Positions 26,672 through 36,350 of a DNA stretch of 64,000 nt are shown here, piece by piece. This DNA is from Vibrio sp. MEBiC08052. Its GTDB lineage: Bacteria > Pseudomonadota > Gammaproteobacteria > Enterobacterales > Vibrionaceae. The notes beneath the pieces are model-generated. The model saw only the letters and a program-made list of their open reading frames with translations. It did no database searches and was not told where the DNA came from. The stretch's first letter is position 1. Each line of letters starts with the position of its first letter. The stretch is taken from positions 2,461,595 through 2,525,594 of the forward strand of contig NZ_KQ947475.1 of NCBI RefSeq assembly GCF_001506075.1. The letters are read 5' to 3'. A program made the translations under genes and the position numbers.

Positions 26672-28099
26672 TTAGCCTGCATTCGCTTCTCGCTGCTCAA
26701 TAAATTCGAGTGCCATCTGAATCCGCTTCATGACACGCGCTTTACCAATGAGTTGCATTGTTGCATCGACAGACGGAGACTGCCCCCCGCCAGTGACTGC
26801 AACACGCAACGGCATCCCCACTTTGCCCATCCCGAGTTCAAGGCTCTCACATACATCAGCAATGACCTGATGAAGACTCTCAGTGGTCCACGTCTCCAGC
26901 GCTGTTATTTTTTCCAAAGCCAGTGCGAGAGGCTCTTTGGCAACCGGACGTAAATGTTTTTTCGCGGCAACATCATCAAACGCATCAAAATCTTCATAGA
27001 AATAACGCGCCTGCTGCGCCAGCTCAACCAGTGTCTGCACGCGGTCAGCCAGCAGTTGAATCACTTCCGTTACCGCCGGGCCATTTTCAGGGTTGATTCC
27101 CTGATGGTCCAGATGCCATTGCAGATGTCCGGCAACATATTCAGGATCCGAGTGTTTGATATAGTGATGGTTTAACCATAACAATTTATCCGTATTAAAC
27201 GCAGATGCCGATTTGCTAATCGCATTCAGACTAAAATGTTCAATCATTTCATCACGAGAGAAGATTTCCTGATCACCATGAGACCAACCCAGCCGTACTA
27301 AATAGTTATTTAATGCTTCTGGCAGGTAGCCTTCATCACGATATTGCATCACCGAAACAGCGCCATGACGTTTCGAGAGTTTGGCACCGTCATCCCCTAA
27401 GATCATGGCACAATGCGCAAACGTCGGAACCGTTGCTCCCAGCGCTTCATAGATATTGATTTGACGCACGGTGTTGTTGATGTGGTCTTCCCCCCGGACA
27501 ACATGGGTGATGCCCATATCCCAGTCATCGACAACCACACAGAAATTATAAGTCGGAGAACCGTCGGTCCGGCGGATAATCAAATCATCGAGTTGATCAT
27601 TACGGATTTCTATCCGTCCGCGAATTTGATCGTCAAATACGACACTTCCCTCTTTCGGATTACGGAAGCGCACCACAAAAGCATCGCCATCTTTTGCCGC
27701 GTCATTCACAGCTTTGATTTTCGGATGATTGGCATCATAACGAGGATTCTCTTTGTTCGCTTCCTGCTCGGCACGGACTTCATCCAACAGCGCTTTAGAT
27801 GCATAACACTTATACGCTTTTCCGGCAGCAAGTAACTGCTCCACAACTTCATCATAACGGTCAAAACGTTTCGTCTGATAATAAGGGCCTTCATCCCAAT
27901 CCAACCCTAACCAGCTCATGCCTTCCAGAATTGCATCGACCGCTTCCTGCGTTGAACGCTCTAAATCGGTATCTTCAATTCTTAAAACAAACTCCCCGCC
28001 CTGATTTTTTGCATAGAGCCAAGAATACAGTGCCGTACGGGCACCACCGACATGAAGAAACCCTGTAGGGCTTGGAGCAAAACGCGTTTTAACCGTCAT
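26672..28099 (-). CDS. gltX: Glutamyl-tRNA synthetase
   Basis: GluRS of 475 residues charges tRNA-Glu with glutamate in the cytoplasm. The HIGH-type signature is [17 protein letters not shown] near the N-terminus, and the KMSKS-type loop is [18 protein letters not shown] near residue 240. The C-terminal half is the anticodon-binding helical domain. Length and motifs fit the bacterial class I enzyme. A sigma-70 type promoter lies upstream. Convergent with nothing; divergent from the copper ATPase. Confidence 0.97.
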   Translation of the reverse strand: MTVKTRFAPSPTGFLHVGGARTALYSWLYAKNQGGEFVLRIEDTDLERSTQEAVDAILEGMSWLGLDWDEGPYYQTKRFDRYDEVVEQLLAAGKAYKCYASKALLDEVRAEQEANKENPRYDANHPKIKAVNDAAKDGDAFVVRFRNPKEGSVVFDDQIRGRIEIRNDQLDDLIIRRTDGSPTYNFCVVVDDWDMGITHVVRGEDHINNTVRQINIYEALGATVPTFAHCAMILGDDGAKLSKRHGAVSVMQYRDEGYLPEALNNYLVRLGWSHGDQEIFSRDEMIEHFSLNAISKSASAFNTDKLLWLNHHYIKHSDPEYVAGHLQWHLDHQGINPENGPAVTEVIQLLADRVQTLVELAQQARYFYEDFDAFDDVAAKKHLRPVAKEPLALALEKITALETWTTESLHQVIADVCESLELGMGKVGMPLRVAVTGGGQSPSVDATMQLIGKARVMKRIQMALEFIEQREANAG

Positions 28100-28152
28100 G
28101 AGATTTACCTTTATTCTGATCGAGTTTATTAACTTCAGATCTAGATGTATCA

Positions 28153-28165
28153 GCCAAAATTTGGC
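28153..28165. repeat. Palindrome in the gltX leader
   Basis: GCCAAAATTTGGC is a 13-base perfect palindrome just downstream of the predicted gltX start of transcription. It could be a protein site; no factor is recognised. Confidence 0.35.
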
Positions 28166-28169
28166 CAGT

Positions 28170-28198
28170 ATTCTAGCACCTGAGTATCAATCTCGACA
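28170..28198 (-). promoter_or_regulatory. Sigma-70 type promoter of gltX
   Basis: On the minus strand TTGTCG (28198-28193), 17 bases, then TAGAAT (28175-28170). The leader would be about 65 bases. Confidence 0.55.
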
Positions 28199-28283
28199 AT
28201 GACCCTTTATCCTGATCTTTCAGACATGTCAGTGGATAGCTCGTCATCGCTTCAGCAACAAGAACCGACAATAGCGAAATGCC

Positions 28284-28314
28284 TTGACCTTCCCCTTGCG
28301 TCAAGGTTTATTTT
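28284..28314 (+). promoter_or_regulatory. CueR-type copper-responsive promoter of copA
   Basis: TTGACC, a 19-base spacer and TATTTT. The spacer holds the MerR-family palindrome (ACCTTCCCC with GTCAAGGT), nearly identical to the E. coli copA promoter. The unusually long 19-base spacer is the hallmark of MerR-type activation by DNA distortion. The cueR gene itself is not in the window. Confidence 0.9.
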
Positions 28315-28345
28315 TAAGCAACATGGGATTGAGGAAGAGGCAAAC

Positions 28346-31084
28346 ATGCATCATTTAAAACTACCGTTATCAGGCTTGCATTGTATGGGCTGCGCTCGAA
28401 AAGTAGAACGTCAGCTAAAAGCGAATTTGAATGTCGAAATCCACAATCTATCCCCGTCTCTTATTGAGATGGATACCGATGCATCCATCGATGAGATCGT
28501 CGAAAATATCGAATCTCTCGGATATCAGGTTGGTAAAAAACAACACTACACATTGCAGGGGTTGCACTGTGGCAAATGTGTCCAAAAACTCACCGACCTC
28601 CTGAGTGAAAGTGAACAGATTCAAGATTTGGATGTGACCAAGGCGTCGCTCTCACTAGTCACAACCTTACCGCAACAGACCATTCTCGATAAAGTTGCAT
28701 CACTTGGTTATGAAGCCTTTACAGAAACACTACCTTCAAGCAGAAATCCTGCACCCCAAACCACAGAAACAGAAAAACAGACGGAATCAACTCCGGATGC
28801 AACAAAACCCCGTCAACAGCATCGTGCGGACATCACGACAAATTTACTCGTCAAAGGGATGACTTGTGCCAGTTGTGTTTCTTCCGTAGAAAAGGCCCTG
28901 CTATCCGTTTCCGGTATTGAAGGCGCTCAGGTCAATTTATCAGAACAGAGTGCCGCGACATTTTCAGCACAACAGCCGAATCAAGAACAGTTGATTGCCG
29001 CGATACGTTCTGCCGGATACGACGCTGAAATCGTTGATGACCCGGCACTGCAACAGGAAAAACAGCAAGCCCATTTAATGACGACGCTCAAATATCATCG
29101 CCGCCACGCTATCATGGGACTATCACTGGGTGTTCCGATTATGGCATGGGGTATCTTCGGCGGCAGTATGCTGATCCAAACCCAACAACAGCAACTGGGC
29201 TGGGGTATCGTCGGCCTGTTATGTTTAGGGCTACTGTGTACCGCAGGCCAAGGCTTCTATCAAAGTGCATGGCAGGCACTGCGGCACAAAAGAGCCACCA
29301 TGGATACACTGGTCGCTTTAGGTACGGGTGTCGCATGGCTTTACTCAATCATGGTCGTCATCGCTCCAGACTGGTTTCCAATCCAAGCGCGTCATGTCTA
29401 TTTTGAAGCCAGTGCCATGATTATCGGTCTTATCTCTTTGGGACATGCCATTGAATCAAAAGCCAAAGCAAAAACGACCCAGTCGTTACAGGCATTGATC
29501 CAACTCCAACCCCAACAAGCAACACTCATTACCGAAAGTGACGATCAAAGCATTCCTGTATCGCAGATTGAGAAACGAATGCATCTGAGAATTAAACCCG
29601 GAGATAAACTCCCGGTTGACGGAGTCGTCATAGACGGAGAATCCTATCTGGATGAATCCATGCTGACCGGAGAACCGATTCCTACCCTGAAACGTGCCGG
29701 AGATACAGTCTCCGCAGGGACCATCAATCACGATGGCGGTCTGGTGATTGAAGCAACCGGTGTCGGCAGTGACACGATGCTTTCCCGTATTATTCAGATG
29801 GTCAGAAGAGCACAAAGTAGTAAACCGCCAATCGCAAAACTCGCCGATCAAATTTCTGCGGTGTTTGTCCCCGTTGTCGTGGCTATCGCTATCGTGGCTG
29901 CATTGGTCTGGTTTTGGTTCGGGCCCGAGCCCAAAGTAAGCTACATGCTTGTCGTTGCTACAACAGTTCTGATTATCGCTTGCCCCTGTGCATTGGGACT
30001 CGCAACCCCGCTATCGGTGACAGTTGGTGTCGGCAAGGCCGCAGAAATGGGGATCCTGATCCGCGATGCCGAGGTACTCCAAACCACCAGCCACATCGAT
30101 ACGGTAGTCTTTGACAAGACAGGTACATTAACTGAAGGAAAACCAAAGGTTCAAGCGGTTGAAAGCTTCCAGAGGGAACAACACGAGTTGTTATCCATCG
30201 CCTACGCACTAGAACAACAATCAGAACACCCGTTAGCTAAAGCGGTGTGTGAGTATGCACGTTCAAAACAAATCTCAGCGGCTCAGATTTCATCATTTCA
30301 AAATCTGCGAGGACGTGGTGTCAAAGCGGCTTACAACGATCATGCTGTTCATATTGGTTCGGTGCATTACATGACATCTTTGGGGTTCTCATTCAGCCAG
30401 ATACAAACCACACTTGATAATGTTCTGGCTCAGGCATGGACACCGATTCTGATTGCCATTGATCAAGATATTCAAGGCGTGATTGCCGTGGCAGACCCAA
30501 TTAAAGCTGATGCGGCAGAAGCGATTCAAGCACTCAATGCGCTGGGGATCAAAACAGTGATGTTGACGGGTGATCATCACGCTGTCGCACAAAGTATCGC
30601 CAATCAGTTAGGTATTCAGGAGATCATTGCACAGGTCCTCCCCGATCAAAAAGCAGCACATATCATCGAACGTCAACAGGCCGGACATAAAGTCGCAATG
30701 GTCGGTGATGGCATTAATGATGCCCCTGCGTTAGCGCAAGCTGATCTCGGTATTGCAATGGGGAGTGGCAGTGATGTAGCCATCGAAAGTGCTCAAATGA
30801 CATTTCTCAACAGCTCACCCCTGTCAATTCTTAATGCCATCTCACTGTCAAAAGCAACCGTAAAAAATATCAGGCAAAACCTGCTCGGTGCTTTTATTTA
30901 CAATACCCTCGGTATTCCGGTCGCAGCCGGTGTATTGTATCCATGGTTCGGCTTCCTGCTCAGCCCTGTCATTGCAGGTGCTGCGATGGCTTTATCGTCG
31001 ATTACTGTGGTCACAAACGCCAACCGGTTACGGTTATTCCAGAATCAGCATCAGCCACATGACTCAGGACAAAAAGCTAAATGA
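28346..31084 (+). CDS. copA: Copper-exporting P1B-type ATPase CopA
   Basis: A 912-residue inner-membrane ATPase pumping Cu(I) out of the cytoplasm. Three N-terminal HMA copper-binding domains carry CxxC at about 13-16 (CMGC), 75-78 (CGKC) and 174-177 (CASC); E. coli CopA has two. Core motifs are LTGEP, the membrane CPC (about 546-548), the phosphorylated Asp in DKTGT (about 590), the SEHPLA HP motif, GDGIND (about 787) and the C-terminal YN and MALSS ligands. An in-frame ATG at 28199 lies upstream of the CueR promoter, so the ATG at 28346, behind GAGGAAGAGG, is the real start. No chaperone gene accompanies it. Confidence 0.95.
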   Translation: MHHLKLPLSGLHCMGCARKVERQLKANLNVEIHNLSPSLIEMDTDASIDEIVENIESLGYQVGKKQHYTLQGLHCGKCVQKLTDLLSESEQIQDLDVTKASLSLVTTLPQQTILDKVASLGYEAFTETLPSSRNPAPQTTETEKQTESTPDATKPRQQHRADITTNLLVKGMTCASCVSSVEKALLSVSGIEGAQVNLSEQSAATFSAQQPNQEQLIAAIRSAGYDAEIVDDPALQQEKQQAHLMTTLKYHRRHAIMGLSLGVPIMAWGIFGGSMLIQTQQQQLGWGIVGLLCLGLLCTAGQGFYQSAWQALRHKRATMDTLVALGTGVAWLYSIMVVIAPDWFPIQARHVYFEASAMIIGLISLGHAIESKAKAKTTQSLQALIQLQPQQATLITESDDQSIPVSQIEKRMHLRIKPGDKLPVDGVVIDGESYLDESMLTGEPIPTLKRAGDTVSAGTINHDGGLVIEATGVGSDTMLSRIIQMVRRAQSSKPPIAKLADQISAVFVPVVVAIAIVAALVWFWFGPEPKVSYMLVVATTVLIIACPCALGLATPLSVTVGVGKAAEMGILIRDAEVLQTTSHIDTVVFDKTGTLTEGKPKVQAVESFQREQHELLSIAYALEQQSEHPLAKAVCEYARSKQISAAQISSFQNLRGRGVKAAYNDHAVHIGSVHYMTSLGFSFSQIQTTLDNVLAQAWTPILIAIDQDIQGVIAVADPIKADAAEAIQALNALGIKTVMLTGDHHAVAQSIANQLGIQEIIAQVLPDQKAAHIIERQQAGHKVAMVGDGINDAPALAQADLGIAMGSGSDVAIESAQMTFLNSSPLSILNAISLSKATVKNIRQNLLGAFIYNTLGIPVAAGVLYPWFGFLLSPVIAGAAMALSSITVVTNANRLRLFQNQHQPHDSGQKAK

Positions 31085-31169
31085 TTTTGGATCATAAACA
31101 GTTGCTCATCAGTCACGACGCAATCTATGCTAGCGTTCAGATGAATGCCAGAAGATAGGAAATCAACTT

Positions 31170-32048
31170 ATGCAACTTACCCGTCTGCTTTCAGTCGGTG
31201 CCATTATTCTCAGCTTCTATACCCATGCTGAGCCACTGTACTGGCTTGCCAGTAAAAATCAGATGCAACTGATGCTATTGGGATCGATTCATGTCGGGCA
31301 CCCGGATATGTACCCTTTACCGAAACCGGTGATGGATTTTCTTCATGGCAGTGATGGATTAATTGTTGAAGCCGATATCCGTCAGGCAAACAAGTTACAA
31401 TATCCGCCCGTCAAGTGGACATCACAGCAAGTGCTCTCCGCTTCAGAGCTGGAAAAATTAGAAAATATCGCTGAACAGTTAAACCTCAATGCTCAACATC
31501 TGAAAGCGTCACCGCCATGGCAAACAGCGATCGGTTTACAAATGCAGGCAATCAATCGGTTAGGGTATCGCGCTGATCTCGGCATTGATCAATATATGAT
31601 TCAACAAGCAGCGTCAGAATCCATTCCGATTATTGGCCTCGAATCACTCCAGTCTCAAATCGATCTACTGGCTGGTATGAAGCAGAATGGTAAAGAGCTA
31701 CTGACGACAACGCTGAAAGACTGGGGAGAAAACACACGTGAAACCGAGTGTTTGGTGGCGAGCTGGCATCAGGGCGATCCAGAACAATTGAAACAACTGA
31801 TTGACCATCATGACATGTCCCAGGAAATGTCTGAACAGCTTGAGATCCAAAGAAATCATCGCTGGTTAAACCAACTGACGTCCCCGCCGATCTTTTCTGA
31901 ACATTCCTCAAAATACCTCATCGTCGTTGGCGCCTTACACTTAATCGGTCAGGAAAACTTAATTCAATTACTGACCAAGCAAGGATTCACCGTCACCCGA
32001 CAAAATACCATTCAGAAAGGGACGATTCAGATGAATGAATGTCACTAA
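31170..32048 (+). CDS. TraB/GumN-family protein
   Basis: A 292-residue exported protein of the TraB/GumN (YbaP-like) family. A signal peptide ends near SFYTHAEPLYWLASK. The family motifs are the first GS-x-H (LLGSIHVGHPDMYPLP, about residues 40-55) with a conserved Glu (IVEADIRQ), and the second near the C-terminus (LIVVGALHLIGQENLIQLL). These His/Glu positions suggest a metal-dependent hydrolase fold; some relatives are proposed proteases, but the activity here is unknown. AGGAAA precedes the ATG. It may be co-transcribed with copA (85-base gap without a terminator). Confidence 0.85.
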   Translation: MQLTRLLSVGAIILSFYTHAEPLYWLASKNQMQLMLLGSIHVGHPDMYPLPKPVMDFLHGSDGLIVEADIRQANKLQYPPVKWTSQQVLSASELEKLENIAEQLNLNAQHLKASPPWQTAIGLQMQAINRLGYRADLGIDQYMIQQAASESIPIIGLESLQSQIDLLAGMKQNGKELLTTTLKDWGENTRETECLVASWHQGDPEQLKQLIDHHDMSQEMSEQLEIQRNHRWLNQLTSPPIFSEHSSKYLIVVGALHLIGQENLIQLLTKQGFTVTRQNTIQKGTIQMNECH

Positions 32049-32092
32049 ACAATCACCACCGCCCAAGGAGGTGGTTTAGGAATGACAAAACG

Positions 32093-32120
32093 AAAAAAGC
32101 CTCAGCATATGCTGAGGCTT
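32093..32120 (-). terminator. Terminator after tRNA-Pro
   Basis: AAGCCTCAGCATATGCTGAG continues to GGCTT as a perfect 24-base palindrome; six T's follow on the minus strand. It can also stop plus-strand transcription from the TraB gene. Confidence 0.85.
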
Positions 32121-32127
32121 CTTAATA

Positions 32128-32204
<77 letters not shown>

Positions 32205-32393
32205 AGTCTTGGTTGGACAGCTGTCAATAGCGTCTCAACGGATGGGTATAATACGGATTCTTATTATAGACGCAACTCATTTTCGCTAATTTTTCAAAAA
32301 AAATAATCAAGTGTTCAAAAGACATCCATCTCTGGCTATAAATGTGACAATGGACACATGAATTTCAACAAATAAGCAACTTCATCAATACAC

Positions 32394-32407
32394 TTGATCC
32401 AGATCAT
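32394..32407 (+). promoter_or_regulatory. FNR-type box in the tRNA-Pro / smrA gap
   Basis: TTGATCCAGATCAT matches TTGAT-N4-ATCAA at nine of ten positions, centred at 32400.5. TATGTT at 32430-32435 would be a -10, giving a start near 32442 and putting the box at -41.5. Confidence 0.45.
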
Positions 32408-32441
32408 CACTTTATTCATTGACTCACTTTATGTTTAGTAC

Positions 32442-32657
32442 GTCTTCGCAACTTTGCAGAAACATCACTTGAAACTGAACATCAGGGTTTTGCTTTGACA
32501 GACAGTTTGTCACTGCGTAAACACGGTTTGGTCACAGTGTGTCGTTTCTTATCAACAAAGTCATGAATGACAAATCTCCTCACTAGATCGCTTAGCTCCT
32601 GTAAAAACAGTTATAAGCTATGCACCGGAGCGGACTCTTTTCCACTCCGGTTTTTTA
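32442..32657 (+). ncRNA. Candidate FNR-activated small RNA
   Basis: No convincing reading frame occupies this 216-base stretch, yet it has a possible FNR-dependent promoter in front (FNR box at -41.5, -10 TATGTT) and a strong plus-strand terminator at its end. The content is rich in short repeats of ACATCA and TTTGAC type but I recognise no known RNA family. The remainder of the 654-base gap (32658-32858) holds a palindromic repeat and the smrA upstream region. Both ends are predictions; alternatively only the 3' part is transcribed. Confidence 0.35.
32624..32657 (+). terminator. Orphan plus-strand terminator
   Basis: ACCGGAG and CTCCGGT form a stem, extendable by GGA/TCC across a mismatch, followed by six T's. 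No protein gene precedes it on this strand within 570 bases. Confidence 0.8.
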
Positions 32658-32778
32658 TTTTTATCTGCTGCGAATCTTTCCCAACATCCCTCAAACGCAA
32701 TTCTTTAGCCGATACACCGATTTAGCCGAGCCCCCAGTGTTTATGCTACACACCTTTGGTAAACGAATATTGCGAGAG

Positions 32779-32836
32779 TCTTGCATCTGAAAGTCACTTC
32801 GGTATATATACCAAATGACCTCAAGGTACGTGATTG
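32779..32836. repeat. Imperfect 55-bp palindrome, possible dispersed Vibrio repeat
   Basis: Arms GCATCTGAAAGTCACTTC and the inverted TGACCTCAAGGTAC flank the perfect centre GGTATATATACC. About three quarters of arm positions pair. The sequence looks like an intergenic repeat I recall as common in vibrios, but copy number cannot be tested here; no second copy was noticed in this window. Confidence 0.4.
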
Positions 32837-32858
32837 ACAACAATTCGGAGGAATACGC

Positions 32859-33440
32859 ATGTCTCAGGAAGATTTCGAGTTATTTCAACAAATGATGGAA
32901 GATGTCAAACCTCTGAAACACGATACTGCCGAACTCAAAAAAGATTTACAGGTTACCGATGCGCATCTTGCCCGGCAAGACGCAGCGATGAAACTAGAAC
33001 AGCATGAGTCGGATTACTTGTCTCTGGAACATGCGCCACAAATCAAACCTCATGATCTGATCGAATTTAAGAGAAGCGGGGTTCAAGACGGTGTTTACAG
33101 AAAACTCAGACTGGGCAAATATCCGATTCAGGCGCGTTTGGATCTGCACCGTAAAACACTGGAACAAGCGCGTGATGAGATTGTGAAATTTTTACGTCAA
33201 TGTATGCGAATGGATATCCGGACCGTACTCATTATTCACGGAAAAGGCGAACATTCAAATCCACCGGCACTAATGAAAAGCTACGTCTCATACTGGCTTC
33301 CCCAGATCGATGAAGTCCAGTGCATCCACAGTGCACAACGATTCCACGGCGGAAGTGGCGCACTTTATGTTCTCCTGCGTAAAAGTCAGGTACAAAAACT
33401 GGAAAACCGCGAGCGGCACCAAAAAAAACGGCCTCACTAA
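32859..33440 (+). CDS. smrA: Smr-domain endonuclease SmrA
   Basis: A 193-residue protein matching E. coli SmrA (YdaL) in length and sequence pattern. The N-terminal region (QMMEDVKPLK) is SmrA-typical, followed by LEFKR-like IEFKRSGVQDGVYRKLRLGK. The C-terminal Smr domain (about residues 90-180) has LDLH, LIIHGKG and HGGSGALYVLLRK. Smr domains nick nucleic acids; several Smr proteins act on mRNA at stalled ribosomes. The exact substrate of SmrA is uncertain. CGGAGGA precedes the ATG. Confidence 0.9.
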   Translation: MSQEDFELFQQMMEDVKPLKHDTAELKKDLQVTDAHLARQDAAMKLEQHESDYLSLEHAPQIKPHDLIEFKRSGVQDGVYRKLRLGKYPIQARLDLHRKTLEQARDEIVKFLRQCMRMDIRTVLIIHGKGEHSNPPALMKSYVSYWLPQIDEVQCIHSAQRFHGGSGALYVLLRKSQVQKLENRERHQKKRPH

Positions 33441-33502
33441 ATGAGACACCAACAGCCGATACACTTTCTTTATCCACGTACTTTGGATGACAAATCCGAA
33501 AA

Positions 33503-33543
33503 TAAAAAAACAGTCAGACTTCGCGAGACTGACTGTTTTTTTA
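33503..33543. terminator. Bidirectional terminator between smrA and upp
   Basis: ACAGTCAG and CTGACTGT form the stem, with A's before and seven T's after; serves both convergent genes. Confidence 0.9.
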
Positions 33544-33558
33544 TCTGATGAACCAAAT

Positions 33559-34185
33559 TTACTTGGTACCGAAGATTTTATCTCCGGCATCGCCGAGCCC
33601 GGGCACAATATAACCTTGTTGATTCAGATGATCATCGATTGCAGCAGTGTACAATTCAACATCAGGATGCGCTTTTTCTAAGGCTCGAATCCCTTCAGGT
33701 GCAGCAACCAGAACCAAGACTTTAAATTGTGTACATCCCTGCGCTTTCAGCAAATCAATCGTTGCAATCATCGAACCACCGGTTGCCAACATCGGGTCAA
33801 TAACCAAAGCAATTCGCTCCTCGATATTTGAAGCAATCTTATTAAAATAAGGCACCGGTTCGAGCGTTTCTTCATCCCGATAGATACCCACCACGCTAAT
33901 GCGGGCACTCGGGATATGCTCAAGTACCCCATCCATCATCCCCAGTCCGGCACGAAGGATTGGCACAACGGTGACTTTTTTACCTTTGAGTTGATCCACT
34001 TCAACCGGGCCATTCCACCCTTCAATCGTCACTCTCTCGGTTTCAAAGTCTGCGGTTGCTTCATAAGTGAGTAAGCTGCCGACTTCAGTGGCTAACTCGC
34101 GAAAGCGCTTGGTACTAATATCTATCTCTCTCATCAAACCCAATTTGTGTTTGACAAGCGGGTGCTTCACTTCAACAACTTTCAT
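33559..34185 (-). CDS. upp: Uracil phosphoribosyltransferase
   Basis: Upp of 208 residues converts uracil and PRPP to UMP in pyrimidine salvage. The PRPP-binding signature is [19 protein letters not shown] (about 128-146), and the uracil-binding C-terminal region is [21 protein letters not shown] 34185 is chosen because GGAG sits six bases upstream; an in-frame ATG at 34200 overlaps that site. Divergent from purM, with the PurR box in the shared gap. Confidence 0.97.
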   Translation of the reverse strand: MKVVEVKHPLVKHKLGLMREIDISTKRFRELATEVGSLLTYEATADFETERVTIEGWNGPVEVDQLKGKKVTVVPILRAGLGMMDGVLEHIPSARISVVGIYRDEETLEPVPYFNKIASNIEERIALVIDPMLATGGSMIATIDLLKAQGCTQFKVLVLVAAPEGIRALEKAHPDVELYTAAIDDHLNQQGYIVPGLGDAGDKIFGTK

Positions 34186-34339
34186 CTGCATCTCCGACAT
34201 TCAATCAAATAAACTTTCCGATTATACATACTTTCTATCGTTAATTTTATCCTTAACCTCAGGGAATATCATGATTTAGCGCATTGAGAAGCCATGATTG
34301 CCAAGTATTTTCAGTCTATCCCGCCAGATAAAAAAATCA

Positions 34340-34355
34340 GCGCAAACGTTTTCCT
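34340..34355 (+). promoter_or_regulatory. PurR-type operator of purMN
   Basis: GCGCAAACGTTTTCCT fits the PurR consensus ACGCAAACGTTTNCNT closely. A -10 like TAGAAT follows at 34373-34378, so bound PurR would block purMN transcription when purines are plentiful. Confidence 0.85.
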
Positions 34356-34419
34356 TTTACTTTTTTCCCCTGTAGAATAGCGCCGTTTTCATATCCAACC
34401 AAAGAACGAGGATGACCCC

Positions 34420-35460
34420 GTGAGTGGCAAAAACACATCTCTGAGCTATAAAGATGCAGGCGTTGATATTGATGCAGGCAACGCGCTTGTAGAGCGAATT
34501 AAAGGTGCAGTAAAGAAAACGCGTCGCCCGGAAGTGATGGGTGGTATCGGTGGTTTCGGTGCCCTGTGTGAATTACCAACCAAATATAAGCATCCTGTGC
34601 TTGTATCAGGAACGGATGGTGTCGGCACTAAATTACGTCTGGCACTGGATATGAAAAAGCATGACACAATTGGGATCGATTTAGTCGCAATGTGCGTCAA
34701 CGATTTGATTGTACAAGGTGCAGAGCCACTGTTTTTCCTTGACTACTATGCCACCGGAAAACTGGATGTCGATACCGCAGCAGACGTCGTTTCAGGGATT
34801 GCCGAAGGCTGTCTTCAGGCCGGTTGTGCACTAATCGGCGGAGAGACCGCAGAGATGCCCGGCATGTATGAAGGCGAAGATTACGATGTCGCTGGATTCT
34901 GTGTCGGTGTCGTTGAAAAAGAAGCAATCATCGACGGTTCTAAAGTTGAGTCCGGTAACAGCTTAATTGCCGTTGGCTCAAGCGGCCCTCATTCCAATGG
35001 CTATTCATTGATCCGTAAAATTCTGGAAGTCTCGAATGCTGATAAATCCGAATTGCTGGAAGGAAAAGCCGTCGGTGAACATTTACTCGAACCCACTAAA
35101 ATCTACATAAAATCAGCACTCAAGCTCGTTGCTGAACACGATATCCACGCCATTTCTCATATTACCGGTGGCGGATTCTGGGAAAATATTCCACGTGTGT
35201 TACCGCAAGGAACCAAAGCCGTCATCGATGGTAGCAGTTGGGAATGGCCGGCTATTTTCAAATGGCTGCAAGAAAAAGGGAACGTCGAGACTTACGAAAT
35301 GTACCGTACTTTCAACTGTGGCGTCGGTTTGATTATCGCGTTGCCGGAAGCGCAAGCGCAAGCGGCGGTCGAACTTCTCCAGTCAGAAGGAGAAAACGCT
35401 TGGATCATCGGACATATTGCAGAAGCACAGGCTAATGAAGCGCAAGTAGAGATTAAATAG
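34420..35460 (+). CDS. purM: Phosphoribosylformylglycinamidine cyclo-ligase (AIR synthetase)
   Basis: PurM of 346 residues closes the imidazole ring to form AIR, step five of purine synthesis, using ATP. Family landmarks are [20 protein letters not shown] at the start, the ATP-grasp-like PurM fold with [10 protein letters not shown] (about 67-76), [11 protein letters not shown] and FNCGVGLI. The start is GTG, as in E. coli purM, with GAGGA upstream. It shares an operon with purN three bases downstream. Confidence 0.97.
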   Translation: MSGKNTSLSYKDAGVDIDAGNALVERIKGAVKKTRRPEVMGGIGGFGALCELPTKYKHPVLVSGTDGVGTKLRLALDMKKHDTIGIDLVAMCVNDLIVQGAEPLFFLDYYATGKLDVDTAADVVSGIAEGCLQAGCALIGGETAEMPGMYEGEDYDVAGFCVGVVEKEAIIDGSKVESGNSLIAVGSSGPHSNGYSLIRKILEVSNADKSELLEGKAVGEHLLEPTKIYIKSALKLVAEHDIHAISHITGGGFWENIPRVLPQGTKAVIDGSSWEWPAIFKWLQEKGNVETYEMYRTFNCGVGLIIALPEAQAQAAVELLQSEGENAWIIGHIAEAQANEAQVEIK

Positions 35461-35463
35461 TTC

Positions 35464-36111
35464 ATGAAAAGTATTGTCGTTTTAGTTTCGGGCAACGGGA
35501 CCAACTTACAAGCAATCATTGATGCTTGTGACTCTAAAATGCCTAATGGCAGGGTTACTGCTGTTTTTTCAAACAAAGCAGATGCTTATGCGCTGGAAAG
35601 AGCCAAAAAAGCAAATGCAGCGGCAATCTTTGTCGATCCCAAAGCCTTTGACACACGGGATGCATTTGACCGTTCACTGATGGAGCAGATTGATGAATAC
35701 GCGCCAGACCTGATAATTCTGGCGGGTTATATGCGTATTCTGAGCGCAGAGTTTGTTCGTCATTACATGGGAAAAATGATTAACATTCACCCTTCACTGC
35801 TGCCGAAATATCCCGGGCTGAATACTTATCAGAGAGCCATTCTTGCCGGCGATGAAGAGCACGGTACCAGCGTTCACTTCGTGACAGAACAACTTGATGG
35901 CGGCCCGGTCATTCTACAAGCCCGGGTTCCTATCGATGACGGGGATACTATTGAATCCCTGACTCGTAAAGTTCAAGAGCAGGAACACCGGATCTACCCG
36001 TTAGTCGCTCAATGGTTTGTTGAAGAGCGCGTCGAGATGCGTGATGGTAAAGCCTACCTTGATGGCGAACAACTGGGGATTTATGGCTATAAAGGCCATT
36101 CAGCGCGTTAA
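35464..36111 (+). CDS. purN: Phosphoribosylglycinamide formyltransferase
   Basis: PurN of 215 residues formylates GAR using 10-formyltetrahydrofolate, step three of purine synthesis. The active-site segment MINIHPSLLPKYPGLN (Asn and His) and the catalytic Asp in HFVTEQLDGGPVI are present, as is the GSGTN-like SGNGTNLQAII at the N-terminus. It begins three bases after purM and depends on the same PurR-controlled promoter. Confidence 0.97.
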   Translation: MKSIVVLVSGNGTNLQAIIDACDSKMPNGRVTAVFSNKADAYALERAKKANAAAIFVDPKAFDTRDAFDRSLMEQIDEYAPDLIILAGYMRILSAEFVRHYMGKMINIHPSLLPKYPGLNTYQRAILAGDEEHGTSVHFVTEQLDGGPVILQARVPIDDGDTIESLTRKVQEQEHRIYPLVAQWFVEERVEMRDGKAYLDGEQLGIYGYKGHSAR

Positions 36112-36136
36112 TCACCGATTTTTTCTCAATCTTGAA

Positions 36137-36166
36137 TAGGCGTCTCTTCGGAGCCGCCTTTTTTAT
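36137..36166 (+). terminator. Terminator after purN
   Basis: GGCGTCTC and GAGCCGCC (one mismatch) pair around a TTCG loop, followed by six T's. It isolates the following cassette from purMN. Confidence 0.85.
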
Positions 36167-36276
36167 TTCATCTTCGATTATATTCACGCCAGTATTCAAC
36201 TGGCCTTGTACTGATACTTTTATTCACAATTCGGTTCACAACCGTGTCACATCGCTTACACCTTACGCAAACCAAA

Positions 36277-36318
36277 CAAATGCATCTATTTGCGCAATAC
36301 CAATATAAAGACTATGGT
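36277..36318 (+). promoter_or_regulatory. Candidate promoter and operator of the radical-SAM cassette
   Basis: TTGCGC (36290-36295), 17 bases, TATGGT (36313-36318) is a possible sigma-70 promoter. An inverted repeat CAAAT-N6-ATTTG (36277-36292) overlaps the -35 and could bind a repressor. Both are weak. Confidence 0.35.
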
Positions 36319-36350
36319 TATTTGAATACACATAGACTGGATTACTAAAT

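Noticed and set aside
28199..28345. Upstream in-frame start for CopA
   Set aside because: The CueR promoter lies within this segment, so it is not in the main transcript.
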